A stretch of 64,000 bases of DNA. Source: Orientallactaga sibirica (lineage: Eukaryota; Chordata; Mammalia; Rodentia; Dipodidae). The stretch's first letter is position 1. Every line of letters begins with the position of its first letter. This document shows, one piece after another, positions 45,438 through 56,900 of the stretch. The position numbers were made by a program, and so were the translations under genes. The DNA is taken from contig JAEOAD010002183.1 in NCBI GenBank assembly GCA_036365145.1, positions 1,736,001 to 1,800,000 on the forward strand, written 5' to 3'. The notes under the pieces were generated by a model, which was given only the letters and a program-made list of their open reading frames with translations, was not told the origin of the DNA and made no database searches.

Positions 45438-46238
45438 TGGGGGGGGGGTGCGTAGAGCTAGGGTGACTGGACCCCTTAAGGTAAAAAGGGCAGCAAAGTT
45501 TACACTTGCTAGAAATCCAAGATCATCTGACTTCTTATCTCTCTTGCCTAGCTCCATAGAACTGTTTTTCCACAGTCAGAACCCCTCCTGGGAGGGAGTC
45601 TTTCATAGGATTTAAACATTGTGGTTGTTCAAGTACAGCCCCTGGAACTTGGTGCCAGAGCTAATCTTTTCCTGAGACAGCCCCTAGCCCTAACCAATAA
45701 GCTGGCCTTCTGGTTCACCTGGGCCAAAAGACAGCCCACCAGCCTAAGGTTATAAATACCTTTGCAAGAGGAGGGCAGGCTCTCTCTCTGATCACTTGGG
45801 AACTTCCAGCTGTGGGTGAGTGTTTCCCTCAGTGGGCCTGGAATCGCAGGTTAGCTCAGCCCCTAGCCCTTACTCCCCACATGGACTCCTTTATCCCCTC
45901 CAACTCCCCAAACGGCAGGAGATCCTTGAACTTTTTTTTCTCTTTCTTTCCACGCTTTTTTACCCAGATCTGCATCTGATCACATGGACTCTTCAGCTAC
46001 ACGTGGCCCACATGGGCTTTGGGGCTCCATGTGGTATACTTCTCTTCTCCCCACTTTATCTCCCCTTACCTCCTAGCCTTCCCCTTTCCACACTCCTTTG
46101 TAAAATCTGAATAAAGTGCAGCATTTTACAAATTATTATCTTGAATCTGGAATTTCCAATTCTTTGGTTAGTTTGCAGATATGAACTCAGGGCTTGGGGT
46201 TCCAGGAAGCACCCCAGAACCCCAGTTTCCCTATCACA
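45438..46238 (+). mobile_element. LTR 1 of a putative class I endogenous retrovirus
   Basis: About 800 bp, clearly homologous to 60408-61224 in the same orientation (by eye around 85 percent). Has a TATA box 'tataaata' (45751-45758) and polyadenylation signal 'aataaa' (46110-46115), and ends 'ccctatcaca'. The start after a G-run is approximate. A primer-binding-site-like sequence follows 3 bases after the end. Confidence 0.85.
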
Positions 46239-46241
46239 TAA

Positions 46242-46259
46242 TGAAGGCCCCAGCAAGAT
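46242..46259 (+). promoter_or_regulatory. Putative retroviral primer binding site, tRNA-Thr type
   Basis: 'tgaaggccccagcaagat' lies at the expected distance after the LTR end. By memory of the tRNA-Thr 3' end (complement TGGAGGCCCCAGCGAGAT) it agrees at 16 of 18 positions. L1 copy C begins only a few bases further on. Confidence 0.65.
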
Positions 46260-46277
46260 ATCTTGAGAATGATTTTT

Positions 46278-49200
46278 TAAAATTTTTTCTTAGTTATGTA
46301 CATACTTATTGTGTAAACAGCACATGTTGGTACCATCTTTACCCTCATCCCTGTCCACCCCCCTCCAAAGGGACCCTCCTCATTGTGGATGCCAGTTATC
46401 TACATCGGGATTGTGGGTCATGCATTATGGGGGCAGCCATCAGTTATGGGGAAGAGGCAATGTCTCTGTGCATAATGTCCCAACTTGTGGCTTTAACAAC
46501 TTTCTGCCCCTCTTCCATGAATTTCCCTGAGCCAAGTTGGGTTTGTTTTAGATCTACTTCAGTGATGAGGTCTTAAGAGCCTCTGTGTCTCTGGATCTGT
46601 GGTTTGGTAGGGGTTGAGTGTTCTCTGTGTCTATCTCCTTCACCCTTGTGCTGATACCAGGTTCACCAAGAAAGCAGCACTCTTGCTCATTTCCCCTATT
46701 ACTCTATGGTTTCAGCTGGGACCCATGTGAGGTATGATGGGCTAATTCTCTCCTTCAGTTCTGTGTCCACCTAAAAAGTGAAGCAGATTCTCCAACAGAG
46801 AGTGAAGTCAGCACTGGATAAATGCAATAACCATTATTAGTTTAGAGAGAATTTAATAGGTGTAAACTCTTGTAGCCCAAGATTGGTGGGAGCTCGATAT
46901 TGGAGAGTGAACTTGTTATTTGGATATGTTTCTGACTTGTTTCCCAGTTCCAGCTATGGGTTCTGATCCACTGAACGGATGTGTTAGCCAATCCAAGAGC
47001 AGTTGGTTACCCACCATGGCTGTGTGCCACTATTGTACTTGTGTGAGCATCACATCAGGTTGTTTGCTGCTGAGAAGCTTAGACCTCAAGTTGCTTGAAC
47101 AGATGTTAGCTGTTTTCCCCGAGTAGCTCATGTAGCACCTTCTGGCACTAGATGAGCTAACTGTCTGGGGGCTGACTCTCTTCCAGATTCCAGCCAGATC
47201 TCTCCATGTTCCCTACTGGCAGCATATGGTATCTTCAGCAGTAGGGTCTTACCATAAACCTTTAGTGGGTCATCAAGTACTCTGACAGAAGTCTATCTGC
47301 TTTTGCAAAACCTTGTGGGTCCCTCCTATCAACAGCTCATCGTGGATGTTAACTGCATCCTGGTACTGGGAATTATAAGCCAGTGCCAAAGGAAAAGAAG
47401 AAAAGGATAGGTAATATAAAAGTGAAAGGAGAGAGAGAGAGAGAACCATGAGAAAATTAAGGGTAGTCTTCATCATACCTTCTCCAGTGCCCTTTGATTC
47501 AGTTGTTCCCTTTAAGGACCTGATGAATTTTCAACCTTTTAGTCTGTCTTTTAGGATATAGCTTTTATGGTACCAGTTCCATTTGGGTCCAGTTATGTGT
47601 CACCTGCACTCTTACCCTCCCCTCCAGCCCCACCCTAATGTTGTCCAGTCCTCAAGATGCCTATTAGGTATGTCAGCATCTCAGGCTGATTCCGGTTAGG
47701 AGCTGCAGATAAGTGAGACCATGTGATGATTGTCTTTCTGTGATTGGGTTATTTTTCTGAGAATTATCTGTTCCAAGTTTGACCATTTTTCTACAAATTT
47801 CATTGTGTCATTTTTTCTTACTGGTGAGTAGAATTCCATCATATAGATATACCACATCTGGTTATCCACTTGTCTAATTAAGGACAACGGGGTTGATTCC
47901 AGTTCTTAGCTAGTATGAATTGAGCAGCTATAAGCATGGTTGAGCAAATATCTCTGAACTGAGGCATGGAGCTTTTAGGGTAAATGCCCAGCAAGGGAAT
48001 AACTGGGTTTGTTGATACCTGTAGTCAACCATTTTAGGAGTCTCCATATTGCTTTCCATAGTGGTTGTGCCATCCTACATTCCCACCAACAGTGAATGAG
48101 GGTTCCTGTTTCTGCACATCCTCATAAACATTTGTTTTCATTTGATTTTTTAATGTTTGCTATCCTTACTGGAGTAAGGAGGAATCTGAATTGTTTTAAT
48201 TTGCATTTCCCCGATGTTTAGGGATGCTGAACATTTTCTTAAGCATGTATTTGCCATTTATATTTCTTCCTCTGAGAACTCTCTGTTCAGTTCTCTGCCC
48301 CACTTTGTGAGTGGGTTGTTTGATTTTTTTTTTTTTTTTTTACTGCTTAGGTTTTTGAGTTCTTTGTAGAGTCTAGAAATTAGGACTGTGTCCGTTGTAT
48401 AGCTGATTCTGTGGGTCATCTGTTGGCTCTGCTTATTGTATGTTTGTGAAAAGACTTTTCAGCTTCATGAGATCCCAAGTGTTGAGTGACTGTTTAAGTT
48501 CCTGAGCTACTGGGGTTTTGTTCAGGAAGTCTTTTCCCACTCCTATATTGTGGAAAGTTCCTCCTATTTTTACTTCCAGTAGTAGCAGAGTTTCTAGTGT
48601 TATATTGAGGTCTTTCATCCATTTTGACTTGATTTTTGTGCATGGTGAGATGTGTGGGTGTAGTTTCATTTTCCTGCATATGGTTATCCAGTTTGTCCAG
48701 CACCATTTGTTGAAGATGGTGTCTTTTTTCTAGTCTACATTGTTAGGGCCTTTGTCGAATATCAAATAGCTATAGTTACTTGACCCAAAGTCTGGATCCT
48801 CTATTCTGTTGCATTGGTCTATAATCCTGTTTTTATGCCAGTACCATGTTGTTTTTGTTAATATGGCTTTGTAATGTAACTTTAGATAAGGTATAGTGAT
48901 GCCTCCAGAGGAGTTTCTTTTACTGAGGATATGTTTGATTATCTGAGGCCTGCTGCCATTCCATATGAATTTTGAGATCATTTTTTTCTATCTCTGAAAA
49001 AAATGTTGGGATTTTTATTAGTGTTGCATTAAATCTGTATATTGCTTTTATTAAGATTGCCATTTTCACAATGTTAATTCTGCCTGTCCAGGGACATGGG
49101 AGGTCTTTATATTTTCTCAAGTCCTCCTCAATTTCTTACTTGAGTGTTTTTATGTTTTCATTAATTAAGTCTATCACATCCTTGGTTAATGTTATTCCAA

Positions 49201-51404
49201 GGTATTTTATTAGTTTTTTGTTGTTGCTATTGAAAATGGAACAATGTTGCTAATTTCTTTCTCTACATCTTTATCCTTTTCATATAGAAAGGCTACTGAT
49301 TTTTACGTGTTGATTTTGTATCCTACTACTTTGCTGAAGAAATTAATCACCTTTAAGAGTTTTGAGATGGAGGTTCTCGGGTCACTTATGTATAGAATCA
49401 TGTCATCTGAAAATAGCGCTAACTTAACTTCTTTCTTTCCAATTTGTATCCCTTTTATTTCTTTCTCCTGTCTTATTGCTTGAGCTAGGACTTCCAGTAC
49501 TATGTTGAAGAGCAGAGGTGAAAGTGGACATCCCTCTCTTATTCCTGATCTCAATGGGAATTCCTTCTGTCCCTCCCCATTAAATATTATTTGGGCTTTA
49601 GGTGCTTTATATATAGACTTTATTATGTTGAGATATAAACTGTCCATGCCTATTCTCTCCAATGTTTTGATCATGAAGTGATGTTGTATTTTGTCAATGG
49701 CCTTTTCTGCATCTATTGAAATGATTATGTGGTTTTTGTGTTTAAGCTTGTTTATGTGGTGTATTACACTGACAGATTTCTATATGTTTAACCAACCCTG
49801 TGTTCCTGGGATAAAGTCTACTTGGTCAAGGTGGATAATGCTTTTGATGTGTTGTTGAATTCAATTTGCAAGGATTTTGTTTAGGATTTTTGCATCTAAT
49901 TTCATCAGGGAAATAGGCCTATAGTTTTCTTTTCTTGTGGCATCTCTGACTGGTTTTGTTATGAGGGTGATACTAGCTTCATAAAAGGAGGTGGCAAGCT
50001 TTTCCTATTCTCCAATTTTGTGGTACAGTTTGAGAAAAACTGGTTTCAGTTCTTCCATGAAGGTTTGATGGAATTCAACTGAGAAGCCATCTGGTCCTGG
50101 ACTCTTCTTTTTGGGGAGGTTTTTGATTACTTTTCAATCTCAATGGGTGTGATAGGTTTGTTTAGGAGATTAATCTGTTCTGAGTTTAGCTTTGGTAGGT
50201 GGTATGTGTCCAGAATTCACCAATTTCCTTCATAATATCCAATTTTGTACAGTGGAGATTTTTGAAATAAGTCCTGATGATTCTTCCAATTTCACTTATG
50301 TCTGTTGTGATATCTCCTTTTTCATTTCTAATTTTGTTAATTTGAAGCATATCTTTTTACATTTGATCAAATTGGACAGGGGTTTATCAATCTTGTTTAT
50401 TTTTTCAAAGAACCATCTCTTTGTTTCATTAATTTTCTTGTTTTCTTACTTTCTAATTCATTAATTTCTGCTCTCATTTTGATTATTTCTTTCCATCTAG
50501 AGCTTTTTGGGTTGTATTCTTCTTGTTTTTCCAATGCCTTTAGGTGGATGGTTAGGTTATTGATTTGGGATCTCTCTGTCTTTGTTATGAAGGTATTTAG
50601 TGCTATGAATTTTCCCCTAAGGACCACCTTCATTGTCTCCCATAGTTTTCTTTGATGTGTTCACATTGTCATTCATTTCTAGAAATTTTGCAATTTCATT
50701 TTTTATTTCGCCAACTACCCATTTATTGTTTAAAAGTGTGTTGTTCAGTTTCCAGGAGCTGGTAGGATTCTGGTGCATCTCTTGTTAATTTCTTGCATTA
50801 CAGCATTGTGATCTGATATCATGCAAGAAATTATGTCTATCTTCTTAAATATATGCATGGAGGCTTTATGGCCCAATATATGATCTATTTTAGAGATGGT
50901 TCCATGGGCTGCTGGGAAGAATGTGTAATCTGTGGATTTTGGGTAGAATGTTCTGTAGATGTCCATTAGGTATAATTGATCTATGGTGTTGTTGAGCTCT
51001 CTTACTTCCCTGTTAATTTTCTGTTTGGATGATCTATCTATTGCTGATAGTGGAGTATTGAAGTCCCCAACTATGATGGTGTTGGTGGTTATTTCTGTTT
51101 TATTGTTAAGTAGGTTTTGTTTTATGAATTGTGGTTCACCTGTGTTTGGTGCATAAATATTGATGATTGTGATATCCTCTTGTTGGATTGTTCCCTTGAT
51201 AAGTAAGAAGTGGCCTTCTTTGTTTGTTTGGGGACTGGTGGGCTACCTGAGAGCATGGAAGTCAGCAGATTCCCTGATTTGCTCCTCTGTGCCCTCCCAC
51301 TGGAGGTCTGCTGGGACCTGCAGACCTTAAGGAACCCACCTATCTTGCCTTTCCTTCCCCATGAGGTGAAGTGTGGTTAGGTGGATACCATCTTGACTGG
51401 AACA
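46278..51404 (-). mobile_element. L1 copy C, internally deleted LINE-1 with intact ends
   Basis: Minus strand, flanked by a 12-bp TSD 'agaatgattttt' (46266-46277 and 51405-51416). From the 5' end: about 175 bp of 5'UTR (51404-51230, tip 'ttccagtcaagatggtatcc'), then a direct jump to ORF2 at about 51225, ORF2 to 47696, 3'UTR to 46278. Relative to copy B it lacks about 2.2 kb: the rest of the 5'UTR with its monomers, all of ORF1 and the ORF2 N-terminus. Confidence 0.93.
47696..51225 (-). pseudogene. L1 ORF2, N-terminally deleted and frameshifted (copy C)
   Basis: Endonuclease C-terminal part at 50966-50745 has 'KIDHILGHKA' and 'CMISDHNAV', which hold the conserved S-D-H catalytic region. The linker lies at 50633-50397. 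The best-preserved part is the reverse transcriptase at 49674-49303, 123 codons open, with '[19 protein letters not shown]' and the catalytic loop '[10 protein letters not shown]' (F-S-D-D). The C-terminal end 'WSNLEQIILRKITQSQKDN' reaches its stop at 47696. Missing the endonuclease start and broken by frameshifts, so inactive. Confidence 0.92.
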
Positions 51405-51416
51405 AGAATGATTTTT

Positions 51417-51598
51417 ATACAAAAAGCCACATTTTTATTTGGTTTCCCCACTTCTTTGAGCCACTGGTATGCTCCAGCTGCTGCTCCCATTGTTCAACGA
51501 GTACTCCAGATCCTTTAAATTTTACTCATTTCTTGTAGCATACTGAGGAAGCTAGAAACTGAATGACTTGCATTTTGCTCACTCTTGCCTGTGCACTT

Positions 51599-51630
<32 letters not shown>

Positions 51631-53230
51631 CCTCAACTAGTTCTGCCATGGCTTCTTGGTCTGGCCTGCTCCACCCTGCTAGGATTGGAGCCCTATTGAA
51701 ATGCACTATCCCCTGAGGCCAAGCTGGTATAGGGACAGGTGGGTCTCTTTTGTAAAGGTGACAACTTTTGCAGGGGCCCCAAGACCAAAGCCCCCCAGAG
51801 TTTGTGAACTGGTTCTGCTGAGATGAGGGCGTGGAGCCTCATGGCCACATGGAGGCCTGGAACCAAAGACCCTTGGCCTGAATATCTTCTAGGTTTTATA
51901 TTTTTTTCCTTTTCCCATTACACACCACTGTGCCACAAGACACATGGCTGCCTGTGGGGGGTAGGGGTGAGAGGTTGGAGACTTCTGCTCTGGGTTCCAC
52001 CCATCTTGCAGCACAGGCCTCCACCTCACAGCTAGCCAGAGACTGTGGGTGTCTGGCCACCTAAATGAAGGGGAACTGAAAATACTGCAGCCAAACCCTG
52101 AGCCTATATGCTTGGCTGGAAAGGGTTTTTCAACAGGCCTGAGTCCAGACCACATGCTTCCTACCTCCTATGGAGCTGAGGCCTGCATCTATGTCAACTA
52201 GGTGGAGAAGTAACCACACTGTCTCTCAGAAAATGCTGAGACACATTGGGAAAGACATGCCTGATGGTGCTCACTACCTGCCATGATTTTCTGCCAAATT
52301 ACTCTATGACAAATATATCTTTATATAATTTGCAAATCAATTATAAACAGTAAAATGAGCTAGGCCTGATGGCACAGACCTATTATCCTGGAAGCTGAGA
52401 CAGGAGGATCTCCAATTCAAGGTTCCAATGTGATAGCCTGACCCCACATTTAAAAACCATATGACTTTTAAATTGCTTGATAAAAATAAGTACATAATTT
52501 TAATTGGAACTGTGCCTGATATTTTCCCTTTTCTTTGAGCTTTAACCAAATAAGATGTTGTTTATAGACACCTTTTGGTTTCTTTATTAATCTAAATAGT
52601 CCAACAGGTCTCTCCTAAAGTTTTTGTTGGCATTTGATTTACTTCAAGGTTTTTTTGGTTTTTGTCTTTAAAACTCAGATTTAACTAAAGCCTATGGTGT
52701 CATGTAAACAAGCCATACTTTGTTGCATGATGTTCTAGGTCAACTTCAACTTACACAGAGGATTACTGAAAACAACAAAATTCTCTGTGAGGTGGTGTCT
52801 CATAATTTGCCACATATTTTAAACAAAAGCATTTCCAAGTGTATTAGAGGTATTGATCCCAAAAATGGTTGTCATGTTTTGCCTGTATTCATAGACTTAT
52901 AACATAAGAATGTATTTCATGGAGTTTATTAATATATACTGCTATTATAAAACAAATATGGTTGTCAGGTAGACATTTTTGATGACATAAACACTAAGGA
53001 AGCTTTACATTTTTCTGCTAAGGCTTTTTCTCTACAAATTTCCAACAGTAAGATTGTTAACTCTTTAAAGCTAGACTACTTGTTTCTTTATCAGTGGGTA
53101 ATAAGATTAATCAATTTGGTGTGGTTTCTCTTAATAGTTTTATAAGAAAGATGATTAATTATGGGTTGAGATGAGATTATTGAAAGAACTGGGAAGAATT
53201 TTTTCAATGTTGGACATAGAATGCTTGTTA
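51417..53230 (+). other. Sequence inside the putative provirus, not identified
   Basis: Lies between the two ERV LTRs once L1 copy C is removed. It has a CT-rich tract (51599-51634), a low-repeat segment to 52350 and AT-rich DNA after 52460. I cannot recognise gag, pro, pol or env text here, so assignment to the provirus rests only on position. Confidence 0.35.
52358..52455 (+). mobile_element. B1-like remnant, old
   Basis: 'gagctaggcctgatggcaca', 'gaagctgagacaggaggatc' and 'atagcctgaccccacat' follow B1 order but are strongly diverged. Confidence 0.55.
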
Positions 53231-53244
53231 AAAATGCTTTTTGA

Positions 53245-53394
53245 GCCGGGCATGGTAGCGCACGCCTTTAATCCCAGCACTCTGGAGGCAGAGGTAGGAG
53301 GATCACCGAGAGTTCGAGGCCACCCTGAGAATACAGAGTGAATTCCAGGTCAGCCTGAGCTAGAGTGAGACCCTACCTCAAAAAAAAAAAAAAA
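53245..53394 (+). mobile_element. B1 SINE, well preserved
   Basis: 'gccgggcatggtagcgcacg', 'cctttaatcccagcactctg', 'agtgaattccaggtcagcct' and 'gagaccctacctc' plus an A tail. TSD 'aaaatgctttttga' at 53231-53244 and 53395-53408. Close to full consensus, so young. Confidence 0.96.
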
Positions 53395-53408
53395 AAAATG
53401 CTTTTTGA

Positions 53409-54726
53409 AGCAAGCTAGTGCGGAGCAGAAAACCTTCTCCCTGTAGACCAGCCAACTGAAAGCTGGAAAAAGCTGCATTTCATGCAGCGTATGGGAGACA
53501 GAAGTCATCAGAAATGAAAACAGTGGATGCTGAATATTCAAGTATGGCCAGACAGGCCCAATGACTGAACAGGGTGCAATAGTGGCATGTCTACTCTTGG
53601 GATAACCAACTGCTCCATAATTGGACTGAAGGCCCTCTCTACAGGAGGGAATACATACCTGGTACTGAAAAACCTAAGCAAAAGTCTATTGTAGGTGAGG
53701 TCATGTGTTGGGCCCTGCCCGGTGTGAAGCCTAGTGGTGAGCCCAGCCAGAGTTTACCTGTACTTGGCTCCCGGTGAGGCCTAGTCGAACTTCCAGAGCC
53801 TGAGTAGAGTTTCACGACCTGTCCTTGGAGTGACTCAGCACCTAAGCTGAAACTGCCTCCACCCAGCTGCTGCTGACATGGTGAAATACTATTGGCCCTT
53901 ACACCTTTACCTCATCCTTTTTCCCACCCTCTCTCAAAATATATAAATACCTTCCCATGACAATAAACGGAGAGATTCCCGCCTTAGACAGTCTCTGCAA
54001 CTCAATGTGGTTTTTCTCCCCAGTGTTTTGGGGGGAGGGGTTTGAGTCGCCGACACCCGCCTTCCCGCTCAGCCTCGAGAGAAGCGGCTGGCCCGGCTCT
54101 CTCTCTCTTCTGCTCTACCTGCTGGTGGTGGAGGAAAAGCACCAGCAACGGTTGCCCAACGTGGGGCGCAACAGTCATGAGCCTTAGGGGTATAAAGCCT
54201 GCTCTTGTCTGACTAAATGTATATATTATTCCCACCAAGCTGTCCTGATAATACTACACTTAATGTTCATATTCACATATTAATGCTACTCTCACTTCTG
54301 GTTACAGAAGCTTCTCTTTTCAGATGGTGATGACCACTGGGATGACCCAAAAGGCAACATAGTGCTGAGAATAAGGGATGGAGGAGTGCCCAGCACTGAA
54401 ACACCTCTGTCACACCCTCCAAGGCTCAGGGACCATTGCAGAAGAGGGGGCGGATAGAATGGAAAAGCCAAAGGAAGGGTATGACTTCTTACAATGCAAC
54501 TGCCCAGACAGAAATTGGCCTCAATATCCATGACCTTGCAGTGCCTAGAAATACCTCTGCAAGACCCTCAAAATAGAAGAAAAAGATGATGACATCAAAT
54601 TAAAAGAGAGACTAATGGAGAGAGGGAGGGGAGGAGTTCTAAAGTGGAATGGAGGAGGGGAGGAAATATCAGGTGGGGTTTTTTTGTATGTAAGTATAAA
54701 AGTTGTCAATAAAAAATAATAATTAA
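53409..54726 (+). mobile_element. 5'-truncated L1 3'UTR (second subfamily) carrying an LTR
   Basis: Plus-strand counterpart of 58007-58980: 'gaccagccaactgaaagctg', 'ggataaccaactgctccata', 'agaagcttctcttttcagat', ending 'agttgtcaataaaaaataat'. TSD 'aaaatgctttttga' at 53395-53408 and 54727-54740. An LTR (53706-54173) interrupts it. The 79-codon open frame on the minus strand is matched by a similar one in the sister copy only because the DNA is shared. Confidence 0.9.
53706..54173 (+). mobile_element. Solo LTR, ERV2/ERVK-like
   Basis: 468 bp, starts 'tgttgggccctgcccggtgt', ends 'ggggcgcaaca', so TG...CA with TGTTG/CAACA inverted ends. A 6-bp TSD 'gtcatg' (53700-53705 and 54174-54179), confirmed by the empty site in the sister L1 at 58546-58575, fits class II retroviruses. 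TATA-like 'atataaata' near 53941 and 'aataaa' at 53962-53967. GC-rich U5-like segment 54010-54130. Confidence 0.9.
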
Positions 54727-54740
54727 AAAATGCTTTTTGA

Positions 54741-56334
54741 GTGTAACTTAGATCAGAATGTTAAAGTATGTGGCTGAAGGTGTATGTTAAAAGGAAGTAG
54801 GAGATCTAAAAAGACCAAATTTTGCCTAAAATTAATTTCCTTTTATAAGGAACAGAAAGCTAATTTTCAGGCTAAACGTAGATGAATACCATGCCTAAAA
54901 TTAAAGATTTTTCAACTGTTAACAGACTTTTAAGGATGCTCTAAAAGTTTTATATAGGAACATAGACTTAATCTAAATTCAGCTTACATTAGATATAGGT
55001 GATGTCTGTGCTAAGTGGGTCACAAAATCATAAACACATATGTAATTCATATTCTTTGGAGGTCTAACCAAGTTAGACATAGACAAGACCCTATCACCTT
55101 ATATATTACAAATGGGTAAAATAAATTTCCTAGGTGAAAACAAAGAACTTCAAAGTAAGACAAATGTCACGGTGCTTAGCTCTCTGCTCTGTCATTTCCT
55201 TTTGCTCTTGCTTACTGTTATATGCTATTTAAAGTCATGGTAAGCTGGACTCTGGAGAAAGGAATGACACCCCTTTATCTCAGACCCCATGCAAGTTTAA
55301 GCCATTTGTCCCCCAGACCCTGTCCAGAGACAAAATGGCCAATTGTCTCTGACAAGGAAAAAGGAATGATAAACAGCATATAACTTTGTTTTTCTTTAGA
55401 GTTCTTCACTTTTGAACACCTAAAGTCAACTCTGTTAGATGAAATTTCTCAGTAGACAAAAAGGTTAAATAGGTAAACTGAGTCAAGGTACTTGGTCAGG
55501 TTGCAAATTTCTTACATAAGACAAACATCAGACTTACCCAAAATACATATCAGGATATAAACAGATATGATAAAAGGGCATCAAGTAAATGATGGCTTAG
55601 CAGTTAAGGTGCATGCCTGGGAAGCTTAAAGACCTGGGTTCAATTCCCCAACACCTATGTAAACCAGATGCTCAAGGTGGCACATGTGTCTGGAGTTTGT
55701 TTGCAATGGTTAGAAACCCTGGCATGCTCTCTGTTATTTGTCTCTCTCTCTCTCTCTCTCTCTCTCTAATATCAACAATGGGTAGGATCCCTATATTTAA
55801 GGGAATAAAACCAAAGATTACCTTTAAAATAATCTTTAGTCCCTAGACCACTCTGCAACATTCACAAATGGGTGGACCCATATCCCAGGCTCCCACAGAT
55901 CAGAGAAGGGAAAGCAGTCCTAGGAAACCCCTTCCCCCAGAAGAGGATATAGTCCATTAAGACAGGAGTAAAGGCAGAAGTCTTCACACTTGGGCCTACC
56001 TTGCCATTGCACTGTGTACATGCCATGATGTAAGACACATGCAGGGCTGGGGGAGTGCTGGAGGTACTCGAGCTTGGGAGCTGGTCAGGAGGATGAGCAC
56101 GTATATCCTGTCCTGGACCTTCCTTGTTCCCAGAGGTACATAGATTGCACTATGTCCTTCCACTATGTGTTTGGTTGGGGAAAAAAAAACAGGGAAATTT
56201 GGGTAAGGATTCCTGTAGGAAGGAGATAAAAGACCCCTAATTTCTTTCCCAAAGGTGGTCTGAGGGATTCCCCCTTCTATGAGAAGATGCAAGCCATCTA
56301 GACTCTTATTCCACTTTCCTCCACTTTGATTCAG
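54741..56334 (+). other. Sequence inside the putative provirus, upstream of a gag-like start
   Basis: AT-rich to about 55580, then, after a SINE, a more GC-balanced 500 bp (55830-56334) that could be a gag leader. No pol or env text seen. Confidence 0.4.
55585..55775 (+). mobile_element. tRNA-derived SINE, type I
   Basis: 'gatggcttagcagttaaggt', 'gacctgggttcaattcccca', 'tggagtttgtttgcaatgg', CT tract 55738-55768. The head is slightly shortened. Confidence 0.9.
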
Positions 56335-56900
56335 ATGGGACAATCAGCTTCCAGGATAGCCCAAAAGTCACTCCTATCCTATTTCCTGAAAAACTGGACT
56401 CAGGGCTGGAGAGATGACTTGGCAGTTAAGGCGTTTGCCAGCAAAGCCAAAGGATCCTGGTTTTGATTCTCCAGGACATACGTAAGCCAGAAGCACAAGG
56501 GGGCGCATGCATCTGGAGTTTGTTTGCAGTGGCTGGAGACTGTGTTGCACCCATCCTATCCCTCTCTCTTTCTCTCTCTCTCTTCCTCATTCTGTCTCTC
56601 AAATAAGTAAATAAAATATATATATTTTAAAATTTTTAAAAAGACTGGGCTCATTTAGATAATACAGGGAGAACAGGAATTGCTCATTATTTTTCCCCAG
56701 AGACTTACAAAGGTTGACAGCTGAACCAGATAAGAGCTTAGAACAGTTGCTACAGGTGGCAACCTCTGTTTTATTATAATTGGGAAGCCAAGAGAAAAAA
56801 AAAGGGACCAGAAAGGGAGATGAAAAAAGGATAAAAGTCACCAGGTTGTTAAAATGGTAATGAAGGTTGCTCAGGGAAGGGCCCCTTCATTGAGACATTT
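56335..56900 (+). pseudogene. Possible retroviral gag remnant, degraded
   Basis: At 56335 an ATG opens a frame reading 'MGQSASRIAQKSLLSYFLKN' before a SINE interrupts it at 56403. A Met-Gly-Gln start followed by a short hydrophobic 'Leu-Lys-Asn-Trp' segment resembles the N-terminal gag of class I endogenous retroviruses. After the SINE (from 56641) a Lys/Arg-rich stretch downstream of a 'YYNWEAKRKKK' piece (about 56773) resembles the end of capsid. Stops and frame changes are frequent and most of gag is missing. The call rests on resemblance recalled from the family. Confidence 0.4.
56403..56640 (+). mobile_element. tRNA-derived SINE, type I
   Basis: 'gggctggagagatgacttgg', 'agccaaaggatcctggtttt', 'ggagtttgtttgcagtggct', CT tract and AAATAAAATA tail. 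TSD 'aaactggactca' / 'aagactgggctca'. At 56493-56506 it carries 'gcacaagggggcgc', one step from the CTCF-like core of type II copies. Confidence 0.94.

Noticed and set aside
51215..51240. Splicing as the cause of the copy C deletion
   Set aside because: Copy B shows no GT or GC at the matching 5' edge of the break; microhomology is a simpler account.
54292..54531. Conserved 79-aa ORF shared with 58211-58450
   Set aside because: The two frames are similar only because both lie in sister L1 3'UTR copies. They are antisense to the element, and the peptide has no known family.
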